From Meghimatium bilineatum (lineage: Eukaryota; Mollusca; Gastropoda; Stylommatophora; Philomycidae), in NCBI GenBank assembly GCA_034231615.1, contig CM067306.1:32295363-32359362 (forward strand): DNA of 64,000 bases, read 5' to 3'. Position numbers and translations under genes: made by a program. Below are positions 33,259 through 45,100 of the stretch, in pieces; the stretch's first letter is position 1; the number at the start of each line of letters is the position of its first letter. Below the pieces are notes generated by a model. That model was not told where the DNA came from and ran no database searches. It worked only from the letters and a program-made list of their open reading frames with translations.

Positions 33259-33629
33259 CTTTTGCTCAAACAAATGACAATTAGGCAAAGAGCAGAAATG
33301 ATGGTCTGTTATACATACAAACAAGCAAACACAGATACTTGTATGATAATTCAAGATATTTGTATAATAATTAAAGATCCTTTTGATATGTCCATCTTAA
33401 TATCAATGTGTAAATACGAGTTACAAGAAGGAATAATTGAGATGCGATTTAACCAAAAAATTGAAAAATATCCTGAGATTAAACAAGAGCATAAAAGTAA
33501 TAGATATATAGATGTAGACAAAAATAAAATTCTCAAGAATGTATTGTACAGTCTCAGGTAGTTAGAGCTGTCTGCTTGATAGAATGCCCTAAAGGATGTT
33601 ATTGTGACATAAGATTAGACGGTGTCTCA

Positions 33630-33935
33630 TAGTTTCTTACGAGAGATCTTCTGTGTTCATTCTCAAACTCCTGCAGATTAGCAGGATGTAGTCCGAAAAC
33701 GGAATGCATTGTTTTATAGCTTAAATCTTTGCTGCAATATTTATTTGTGCTATTTGGCCTGACACATCTCACTTCAGCATTGCTTCTGGGTTACTTTGAC
33801 CCTATATGGGATGGGAATGCCAGCACCATCCCCCCAAAAACGTACTTAGTTGCCTCTTACGACATGTATGGAAGGCAAACAGCATTGCTATTCTTCACCA
33901 CCCTTTCAGACCTTGACCATACATGGTCACTTTAG
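33630..33935 (-). mobile_element. SINE-A copy, near full length
   Basis: GATCTTCTGTGTTCATTCTC, AGATTAGCAGGATGTAGTCC, CTGGGTTACTTTGACCCTAT, then GCCTCTTACGACATGTATGG, as at 13636-13915. Confidence 0.65.
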
Positions 33936-33964
33936 GAGAGATAATACAAAAATAACAAGATTAG

Positions 33965-34560
33965 TATTATGTCAGTGCTATTACAGTACATCAATGTGTG
34001 GTGTTATACCAGTGCTATTACAGTACATCAATGTGTGGTGTTATACCAGTGCTGTCACAGTACATCAATGTGTGGTGTTATACCAGTGCTGTCACAGTAC
34101 ATCAATGTGTGGTGTTATACCAGTGCTGTCACAGTACATCAATGTGTGGTGTTATACCAGTGCTATTACAGTACATCAATGTGTGGTGTTATACCAGTGC
34201 TATTACAGTACATCAATGTCTGGTGTTATACCAGTGCTGTCACAGTACATCAATGTGTGATGTTGTACCAGTGCTGCCACAGTACATCAATGTGTGGTGT
34301 TACCTCATTGCTGTCACAGTACATCAATGTGTGGTGTTACACCAGTGCTGTCACAGTACATCAATGTGTGGTGTTACACCAGTGCTGTCACAGTACATCA
34401 ATGTGTGGTGTTACCTCATTGCTGTCACAGTACATCAATGTGTGGTGTTACACCAGTGCTGTCACAGTACATCAATGTGTGGTGTTACACCAGTGCTGTC
34501 ACAGTACATCAATGTGTGGTGTTACACCAGTGCTGTCACAGTACACCAATGTTGTGTTAT
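33965..34560. repeat. Minisatellite, 37-bp unit, about 16 copies
   Basis: The unit contains CAGTGCTGTCACAGTACATC and AATGTGTGGTGTTATAC. Because 37 is not a multiple of three and the unit has no stop, all three plus frames stay open for 130-245 codons. These frames are not genes. Confidence 0.97.
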
Positions 34561-34589
34561 CAACAGTTCAAAAACATGTTTCATCTCAC

Positions 34590-36015
34590 CCTGTACTCAA
34601 ACTTTTCTCACACTGTAATCCACACAGACTTCCTTTACACTGTACTCCACACAAACTTCTCTCACACTGTACTCCACACAAACTTCTCTCACACTGTACC
34701 CCATAATAAAATTCTCTCACACTGTACTCCACACAAACCTCTCTCACACTGTGCTCAACACAAACTTCTCTCACACTGTGCTCCACACAAACTTCTCTCA
34801 CACTGTGCTCCACACAAACTTCTCTCACACTGTGCTCCACACAAACTTCTCTTATACTCTGCTTCACACAAACCTCTCTCACACTGTACTCCACACAAAC
34901 TTCTTTCACACTGTACCCCATAATAAAATTCTCTCACACTGTACTCCACACAAACTTCTTTCACACTGTACCCCATAATAAAATTCTCTCACATTGTACT
35001 CCACACAAACTTCTTTCACACTGTACCCCATAATAAAATTCTATCACATTGTACTCCACACAAACTTCTCTCATCATATAACCCAAACAGACTTCTTTAA
35101 TCTCATCAATGTACTCCCCACAAATTTCATCTCATCCTGTACCCCACACAAAAGTCTCTCATCTCATAATGTACCTCAGACAAAATTCTCTCATCTCATT
35201 ATGTACCTCATACAAATGTCTCTCATCATGTACTCCACATATACTTCTCTCATCATGTACCCACACAATCTTTTCTCATCATGTACCCCACACAAACTTC
35301 TCTCATCTCATCATGTACCCCACACAAATTTCTTTCATCTCATCATGTACCCCACACAAACTTCTCTCATCTCATCATGTACCCCACACAAATTTCTCTC
35401 ATCTCATCATGTACCCCACACAAACTTCTCTCATCTCATCATGTACCCCACACAAACTTCTCTCATCTCATCATGTACTCCACACAAACTTCTCTCATCT
35501 CATCATGTACTCCACACAAACTTCATCTCATCATGTACCCCACACAAACTTCTCTCATCTCATCATGTACTTCACACAAACTTCTCTCATCTCATCATGT
35601 ACCCCACACAAACTTCTCATCTCATCATGTACTTCACACAAACTTCTCTCATCTCATTATGTACCCCATACAAATGTGTCTCATCATGTACTCCACATAT
35701 ACTTCTCTCATCATGTACCCACACAATCTTTTCTCATTATGTACCCCACACAAACATGTCTCATCTCATCATAAACATCACACACACTTATCTCATCAGG
35801 TACTCCACACAGACTCGTGTTTACCTCATCATGTATTCTACAGACTTGTCTCATCTCATTATAAACTCCACACAAATTCAACTCATCTCATTATGTACTT
35901 CACACACACTTATCACATCAGAACTCCACACAAACTCAACTCATTTGTACTCCACACAAACTTAACTCATGTCATTATGAATTCCACACAAACTCATCTC
36001 ATCATGAACTCCACA
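34590..36015. repeat. Minisatellite, 27- then 32-bp units, ending at the sulfotransferase stop codon
   Basis: The left part repeats ACTCCACACAAACTTCTCTC ACACTGT (27 bp, to about 35060). The right part repeats a 32-bp relative with CATCATGTACCCCACACAAA. The last units run into the terminal exon of the sulfotransferase gene: CTCATCATGAACTCCACAG includes its stop codon. In gene sense the array is the start of the 3' UTR. The long plus frames are repeat translations. Confidence 0.95.
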
Positions 36016-36186
36016 GAAATTGGTCAGATTTGATTAACCTAGACAACTCTGTATTACAAGCACCTAGAAGCTCTTCTAGAATAATTCTGGTTGCATTTTT
36101 CATAGGTCCAGCTATCTGCTTCTGCACAGTAACCCTTGCCCTTTCCTCCTCCGTAATCACCTGTAGCTGGGAATCCTTCAGTGGAC
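36002..36186 (-). CDS. Sulfotransferase terminal exon
   Basis: Acceptor TTTTGTTCAG|GTCCAC joins G of the previous exon (GLGPL). Encodes PLKDSQLQVITEEERARVTV, MKNATRIILEELLGACN and TELSRLIKSDQFLWSS then TGA. The pattern ETRxILxxFxxxxNxxLxxLLxDxRFLW of the family is recognisable but diverged. The stop codon is inside the first unit of the 34590-36015 minisatellite. No AATAAA was seen close downstream on this strand. Confidence 0.85.
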
Positions 36187-39100
36187 CTGAACAAAACATG
36201 AAAAAAATACATTCAATAACTAAACTTTTATCAAATTAAAAACAGAATCACACTTATTTTTGTGTACACTCTCAGAAATAAAAACAGAATCATATACACA
36301 CTTCAACAAGGTGTCATGTCTTTTAATATGTCCAAAATACTTTGTTTGATCTTTACCGTTAAATTCTGAATATAAACCCATCCGATTGTAGGCCGATAAC
36401 CTAACTATCCCTTCCCAAAAGTGGAGAAAGTCGAAAGTCCGACTATAGACCGACATCCCCAACTTAACAAAGCCGGCAATAATGAATTTCATCATCATAA
36501 GAAAGAACCGACATGCTAAATGGAAATTAACACAAACTTTTGCAACTCTAAGAAAATAGCATTCCTTTCATTTGCTTCACTCACGTAACTTGAATGAATC
36601 AAGGAATGAAACCCCGGTGGCTACTGTATTCTGGATCAATATATCCGAAAATAATGAATACCCGGTAGGCTGACTTCCCTATCCATGACTATAGATGGTT
36701 TATGAGGTGGCGAGACTTTAGGGAACAAAGTTTTTCCTGAATGAATTGTCTGTGTTGGGTGTCTGGGCGTTATGACGCGGAACAGCCCTAGTGAATAGTA
36801 ATTACTACGTAACTATTATGTCACCGGCTTCTGACAGTGACGTTTAAGTGGGAAATGATGAAAGGCAAGACAGCGAGATCACGTTTGTTTTTATAAGATA
36901 CAGAAGAGTTTGAACTTTGTTCCTGGTTATGTTTACCGTGTGGGGAGAATACGGTAATAAAATAAACATAACAGAGGATTGTGAAATTGATCTCGTCTTC
37001 CACTAAATGTACGGTGGTTGGGGGAGGGAATCAATTACGGCGCAATTTTACTACAAAATGCCTATGATGTGTTGTGATTTGGAACCTCGTTTCAAATCTT
37101 CTATAAAGAAAGATTGCATTTAGTCACTTATCTGAATGGCATCACATAATGTGAGGGACACTTGGATTGGTTGAGCCGATTGAAATGGGTAGGGCCAGTA
37201 GGCCATCTGCGGCCTCAGTGGGCTGGACTAATTAATAGAATATAAGGCTGACTTAGCTAGCCAAGAATACTGCACAAGTAGTTTAGCTTCCAGTTCATAC
37301 ATTTTTATTGTCATTGATTTTATTCGTGTTTTATAAGAAGGATGCCTGGACAGAAACGAACATCGTATACTGCTGGTTTTAAGTTGGATGTTATCGCTTT
37401 TGCGGAGAAGTCCAACAATTCCATGGCTTCCCGCCACTTCATTGTGAATGAAAAGCAAGTGCGAGAATGGAGGAAAAAAAAGGAAGAATTGTCTTTGATG
37501 CCAAGATCAAAGAGAGCATCACGTGGCCGTACAGCTTCATTCCCTGCGCTGGAGAAGAAATTATCAGAATGGATAATGGAGTCTAGACAGAACGGATTAA
37601 TTATAACCCACACCAATATTCGAATCAGGGCGCTCTCGATATTGAAAGATCCTGCATTCCAGAATAACAAATCTGAGGACTTCGTTGCGTCAATGGGATG
37701 GTGCAATCGCTTTATGAACAGACATCACTTGTGTCTACGAACACGCACTAAGCTGGCGCAAAAGTTGCCGAAGGAGCTAGAAACAAAAATTGATTTGTTT
37801 CAACGTTTCACTATCAACCTGAGGAAGAGATTTAACTACGATCTATCTCAAATAGGAAACATGGACGAGACACCTGTCTGCTTTGATATGCCTTCTAATC
37901 GCACCGTTGAATGCAAAGGTGCGAAGACAGTTTTTGTAAAGACAACTGGGCATGAAAAAACTCGATTCACTGTTGTGTTAGCTTGCATGGCAGATGGGTC
38001 ACGTTTGCCCCCCGTGATTATATTTAAACGCAAGACTCTGCCTAAGGGTATTAAATTCCCAAGTGGCGTATTTGTGCGTGCTCACACGAAAGGTTGGATG
38101 GACGAAAGTGGTACTCTGGAATGGCTGGATAAAGTGTGGGGGCAGAGGAAGGGGGCCGCTTTAAAAAAACCATCCATGCTAGTCTGGGATTCATTTAGGG
38201 CGCATCTCACAGAGAAAGTGGTACAACGATGCCGTGAGATGGGGTTGTCTGTTTCCGTCATTCCTGGGGGACTTACATCCCTCTTACAGCCACTAGATGT
38301 CTGCCTGAACAAACCATTCAAGGACAGACTCCGAGCAAAATGGAATGACTGGATGGCATCATCTGATTTAGCAGTGATGAAGGGTGGTAACATTTAAAAA
38401 GTTGACATCACCACAATCGTTACGTGGGTCAAAGAATCGTGGTCTGATATTTCATCCGAAATGATCATCAGATCTTTCAAAAAGTGTTCAATAAGTAACG
38501 CAATGGATGGAAGTGAGGACGATGCTATCTTTGAGGACGATGCCGACGACGACAATGTACCAGAGACTGACGATATCCACCCTGATGTTTCCATGACAGA
38601 TGATGACATTCATGAGTTATTTCAGACTTCAGACAGTGATTCGGACTTCGAAGGATTTCAATGACTGTTTCGACTGGCACCGGTAAGTTTTTCCTAAATT
38701 TTATCGATATTTGATGTTATTCTGTGTTCTGTTTTTGTGTCTACACTACAGATAATTGTGTTTAAACATTTTGCTGTACGCAAGCCAAACCTCCTATAAT
38801 TTAGTCTGTTACTATCAAACACTACCCAGTAAGGCTAGACTATAAACGCCAGTTACCGTTATATAGATGTCATTTGTTATCACAGACATTATATGCACCC
38901 GGTAACTACCGGTACCTACACTTTACTGTAGTTAATAAATAACATCAGATACTGGTATACTTTTCTGACCAATTTCGATGATCAATTGAAACCTTTATGA
39001 TAGAAATATATGTACTATAAACGGTAAAAAAACCGGTAATACCCATTGCTAAAAATAGCATTTCCGGGAAATTTTGCTAAAAAAATGGCGGCGTGTTGGA

Positions 39101-42100
39101 AATAACGATATAGACCTAGTAAGTGAGTTTTTATCAAGAAATATCGGAGATTTCGAAGGAAATATTGTATGATATATAGAAATTAATGTAATTAGAGGCC
39201 TAGCATTATGGTAAGTACGCTCTAGATTGCTGGTGAGCCCTAGTCATTTTATCCTGGCTTAATATATCGGGACATGTGACTGTAATTTTTTTTAAAGTGT
39301 TTTTCTCCATTTTTACTGTGATTTGGACGTAATTTTTTTTAAATTTGATCTTACTCTCGAAAATAAGCCTAGGAGTATGAAGCCATCTCTGTTTATTGTC
39401 CAAAAATTCTCGGGTTATACACGGAATTTAACGGTATTTCTTTTAATAGTTATTTTTTTCATATGTAGTGTTGCTAGAACCTCGTTAATAATTTTCTCCA
39501 TATTCTTCTATATATCCACGTCTAAAAATCATCAATTCTGTCTTCTAGTTGTTTATTCATTGTCCATGTTTCTGAGTCATACATTTTTATAGAATAGATA
39601 TATAGCTTTTTTTAATTCTCATGTTTAGCTTGTTTGTAATTGTTTGTTTAGATGTCAATATTTTCCTCATGTCATTGAAAGTATTTTTAGCCATTTCTAT
39701 TCTCCTTTTGACTGCTGTTACCGATATTAGATGTAATATAAAAAAAATTGCGTTGTACTTGTTTGCTGAGACTCCTAAATCAATTTCTGATAAATGTTAA
39801 AAAATTATCTGCTTATAAATGGAAATCTACAGTATGTGCCAGAGATATTGGTAATATTCTACTTATTACCTTGGCTGTCTTGAGACTCGCTGTGTATGTG
39901 TACCACTATGCCACAGAGCTGAAAATGTTGACATCTACACTTACCTAGGCCAAGAAAATCCATGACAGACTTGAGAGTATCTTCAGAATTCTTCTCATAC
40001 TCCTCAGTTTTGATGAAGAGAAAGTTGCGCAGAGGGAAGACTTGAAGCCACTCTCTCATGAAGACAGAGTAACAGGCAAATGGGAGTCGAACCTGAGAGG
40101 GAATAGAAAATCATCATGGAGACACAAGATTATTACAGTGGAATCCTGTTATAACAACTTGGCCTGGACTGACAAAATATGTATGTAATAACAGAAATTC
40201 GCTATATACAGTACAAACAATCCAGAATAAATACAATTGCAGATTTTGAAAAGGTGTTGTTATATAGAGAAATTTGTTTTAAAAGATTGTGCTATACAGG
40301 GATTCCACTGTATATAGAATATTTTAGAATGAAAACAGGGAGCAAAGGAGGAGGAGAGAGAATGAATGGATATGAGAGCAAATGAATGAAAGGGAGGACA
40401 TGAAAATGAGAGTGAAAAGTGTTAAATGAGAACAAGACCTGGATATAAAGGTAGGTCCCATGTCAGTACCGTGCAGTCGGGGATGAAGTTAACTCTTCAT
40501 GTACTAAGCTGCAGCAACTATTAGGTGGCCAGTTCCCTTCCTTGTTGTATTTACCTTCCATAACCATCAGGTATATATTTACAGCTGGGTCAACTGCAGA
40601 AGTGGTAGTGTCAGGTGAGAAATCGTGACTCAATAATATAAATCCCGCAGATATTATAAATTACCCAGAATGAAGCAGATGAATGAAGAAGTGAATAAAT
40701 ATGTTAAAGAGGAAAGAAATATAAATGACGGGGACCCACAGCACCTTGTTCCAACAATTCCATATCAATGAACTTATCATAAATGTCAAGCTTGCACACA
40801 TCCTTGGACAGTAGCAACGGTTATCTCAAAGACTTCTTCCATAACTTAATGCCTTTTAAGGAAAACACTTTTGTATTCTGCCATCTCCCATTCTCCTAGT
40901 GGGTACCAAACATCTTGATCTTCATATATATCATTACCAGAAAGCCAGAGAAGATCTAATGATCGGCTGCAGTACATGCTGTAGGAATTTTGTAGCAATA
41001 TTTTAGATTTTCATGTGTTTTTATTGTGTGGTTATTGTTTCTAATGAAGGCCTTGAACTGAAGCATTATGTTTTATTATCCTAATTCTTTATTATAATTG
41101 TTTTCCAATCGTGTGGAAATCAGGGTCTGGACTTCTAGTTTAGGGTACACAAAATAGGGTCACTGTCTTCTTTCTAGACATGTTGTGACTAAGGAAAGTT
41201 GGGGGATGGCTGACAACCTGTTACCTGTGAAAAAAATCATCATTGTCCCATCTTGTCTCAATTTCTTACTTTTATCATCTAGTAAATAATCTCCATGGAT
41301 GATAAAGAGATGCAGGCCAGCAGACATTGCACGTTTGTCTTTTTTGTGGAAAACTACTGGGTGGTGCGGAATGCTACATATGCCATTACTGCAAATGGGT
41401 CAACAAATCTGACAGAATAATGATGAGATAGTTGACCCAAATGTGTGCACTGTGGTCCTGGCAGGACGTGATAATCCTGGGATACTAGCTTACTGGAATG
41501 CCTCCCTTCATGGGCTAAACAGCATCCATAAATCCCTGTAACACAACCATGCATTTGAGACAATCTTATATAATTGCAGGCGTTTTATTCATCACAGTTT
41601 GTTTTTGCGGACAAACTCCTGTGGGCTAGTCTGTTGTTCTTTGAACAGCGAAGCTAGACAAGATAATCCACAGGGATTTAAAAAAAAAAAAAAATCACTC
41701 AAAAACAAGAGTATTAATTTCAAACTAAAAACCTCCTGACCACAAGGCAAGTGACTTGAACACACAATGCCCACCGAATACAGATCTGTTGGGCCATTTG
41801 CACAAATAAAATGGTGACACAATGCATTTCCATTCTCTGGACTACATCCTGCTGAAAATCTAGTATGTAGATTTTCTCCATTGTCTCCACACAATTCCAT
41901 AAAAGATAGATTGAGCAGGAGTTTGAGAATGAATGCTGAAGAAGAATCACAATGGAGATTCCCCCATCATCGCCTGACAAAGTCTCCCCACCTCCACAAA
42001 ACAATGGCCTCCATGAAAGAACAGTGACCGTTTTTTATAATCACACATCCGGCTTCAGCATGGTTTTTGGGTCACTTTTACCTTCTATAGAATTGGACAG

Positions 42101-45100
42101 TCAACTCCACCCCCTCAAATATCCGTAGTCACCTTTTACAACATGCATGGCAGGTAATGTTATTTCTTGCTCCTATTTCAGAACCAAGCAACACACATGT
42201 GACTCATTCATACAAAAAATTTTCAAAGCGTTTGACATTACACTTTGTAATAATACTCACAAGTAGTTTGTGCGACACAATAATACAGGTAGTCTGTGTG
42301 ACACTTTACAATAATACTCACAGGTAGTTTGTGTGACACTTTACAATAATACTCACAGGTAGTTTGTACAACACTTTGCAATAATACTCACAGGTAGTTT
42401 GTGCGACACAATAATACAGGTAGTCTGTGTGACACTTTACAATAATACTCACAGGTAGTTTGTACAACACTTTGCAATAATACTCACAGGTAGTTTGTGT
42501 GACACAATAATACAGGTAGTCTGTGTGACACTTTACAATAATACTCACAGGTAGTTTGTGTGACACAATAATACAGATAGTCTGTGTGACACTTTACAAT
42601 AATACTCACAGGTAGTTTGTGTGACACTTTACAATAATACTCACAGGTAGTTTGTGTGACACTTTACAATAATACTCACAGGTAGTTTGTGTGACACTTT
42701 ACAATAATACTCACAGGTAGTTTGTGTGACACAATAATACAGATAGTCTGTGTGACACTTTACAATAATACTCACAGGTAGTTTGTACAACACTTTGCAA
42801 TAATACTCACAGGTAGTTTGTGCGACACAATAATACAGATAGTCTGTGTGACACTTTATAATAATACTCACAGGTAGTTTGTGTGACACTTTACAATAAT
42901 ACTCACAGGTAGTTTGTGTGACACTTTACAATAATACTCACAGGTAGTCTGTGTGACACTTTACAATAATACTCACAGGTAGTTAGTGTGACACAATAAT
43001 ACAGATAGTCTGTGTGACACTTTACAATAATACTCACAGGTAGTTTGTGTGACACAATAATACAGATAGTCTGTGTGAAACTTTACAATAATACTCACAG
43101 GTAGTTTGTGTGACACTTTACAATAATACTCACAGGTAGTTTGTGTGACACTTTACAATAATACTCACAGGTAGTTTGTGTGACACTTTACAATAATACT
43201 CACAGGTAGTTTGTGTGACACTTTACAATAATACTCACAGGTAGTCTGTGTGACACTTTACAATAATACTCACAGGTAGTTTGTGTGACACAATAATACA
43301 GATAGTCTGTGTGACACTTTACAATAATACTCACAGGTAGTTTGTGTGACACTTTACAATAATACTCACAGGTAGTTTGTGTGACACAATAATACAGGTA
43401 GTCTGTGTGACACTTTACAATAATACTCACAGGTAGTTTGTGTGACACTTTACAATAATACTCACAGGTAGTTTGTACAACACTTTACAATAATACTCAC
43501 AGGTAGTTTGTGTGACACTTTACAATAATACTCACAGGTAGTCTGTGTGACACTTTACAATAATACTCACAGGTAGTTTGACATATAGATCGTGATCGTG
43601 AAAGCAATGCTGCAATCCTTGTTGTTCTACACACTTGGCTAGCATGTCCACTGAAGCCAGTATGTCATTGTGGAAATCTTCAGCCGTCAGACCCAGACCA
43701 ACAAAAAAGTAGTCAGAGTACAGCCTGGATAAACCATAGAGATATTACTAATTTAAAACAAAAGTAGTATCAATACAGCCTACATAACCTGGCTGTGATA
43801 TTACCAATCTAACAAAAGTAGCATTAATACAGCCTACATAACCTGACTGTGATATTACCAATTTAAAACAAAAGTGGTATCAATACAGCCTACATAACCT
43901 GACTGTGATATTACCAATTTAAAACAAAAGTAGTATCAATAAAGCCTACATAAACAAGTTGTAATATTACCAATCTAACAAAAGTAGTATCAATACAGCC
44001 TACATAAACAAGTTATTTTACCAATCTAACAAAAGTAATATCAGTAGTCTATAATGGTGACATATTTGTAAGTTAGTGATTGGTTGTGTAAACCTACCTC
44101 TGTGGGGTCCCTAAATATGATGACAAACTTGGGATCAGCAGTAAGTGAATCTATAAGCCTACAACTCAGTGGGGTCCCGAAATATGATGATAAACTTGGG
44201 ATCAGCAGTAAGTGAATGTTTAAACCTTCCTGTCAATGGGTTCTCTAAATATGATGTTAAACTTGGGATCAGCAGTAAGTGAATCTCTAAGGCTACTTTT
44301 CAGTGGAGGTCCCTAAATATGATGATAAACTTGGAATGAGAGGTAATTGAATCATTAAGCCAACCACTTAGTGGGGTTCCTAAATATGATGGTAAACTTG
44401 GGATCAGCAGTGAGAGTGAATGTCTAAACCTACCTGTCAATTGGGTCCCTGAACATGATAATAAACTTGGGATCAGCATAAATGTGCTTCATAAGATGTG
44501 GAGTGATAACAATAGGGACATCATGATGACGGTTCTGGCTGATATTTGCCCAACCCCTGAAGTCCCAGAAGTCTGGAGGGGATGCATCACCTAAAATCAG
44601 ATTTAATACCACTTTAACAAGGAAAAAAATCTCATGAAAATAATGGTGCAGAGAAAATGAAATAAATAGTGAATACAGATGAAGTAAATATCTATGAGAA
44701 CTCAAAAGTAAGGTTAAAGATCTACGAGAACTTAATGTAAGGCTAGAGATCTATGTTTGTTTTGATTGTTTATTTGTCACTAACTCCAGGCATTATGAGC
44801 AACTTGCTCTTACTTCCTATGTACAGTGGGTTGGTTTCTCAGAGCTTTCTTTCATAACCAGGAGACTTCAGCTTTTGGCTTAATGCAATGCCGATTGAAG
44901 AAGCCTTTTACTTGGAGGGGGTAAAAGGGGGCCTTTTACTTGGAAGTCACCACACACTATAAGTCTCTCTTTGTCTGGAATTATGTCTAGTGCCAATGGT
45001 TTATCATTTGGGCAGTAGTAGTTAAGGAGATGGAATTCTGCACTGTCTGTTTTTAGGTGGAGCATCTGGTATTCTGCCCCTTCCATATATACTTCCAGCT

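Larger units (their letters stand above)
36356..39434 (+). mobile_element. pogo-superfamily DNA transposon, nearly intact
   Basis: The inverted ends (left CCGTTAAATTCTGAATATAA; right, read inward, CCGTTAAATTCCGTGTATAA) are flanked by TA on both sides (36354-36355 and 39435-39436). Removing 3079 bp and one TA rejoins LINE sequence matching the uninterrupted LINE at 55125-55165 (AATCTTTATTTCTTTTAATA). It is inserted in the last intron of the sulfotransferase gene, opposite orientation. The transposase frame (37342-38664) has a single stop, so the insertion is probably recent. Confidence 0.92.

Noticed and set aside
33850..34923. Long overlapping plus-strand open frames (up to 245 codons) rich in Cys, His and Val
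   Set aside because: They are translations of the 37-bp and 27-bp minisatellites in all three frames; the periods lack stop codons. No start context, domain or splice support.
34994..36033. 323- and 250-codon plus-strand frames rich in Ser, Thr, His and Pro
   Set aside because: Repeat translations of the 32-bp array. Similar peptides occur in every frame.
42318..43448. Three 82-codon minus-strand frames with SHKLPVSIIVKCHT
   Set aside because: Translation of the splice-donor array. Only the first few residues (KLP) correspond to real exon sequence.
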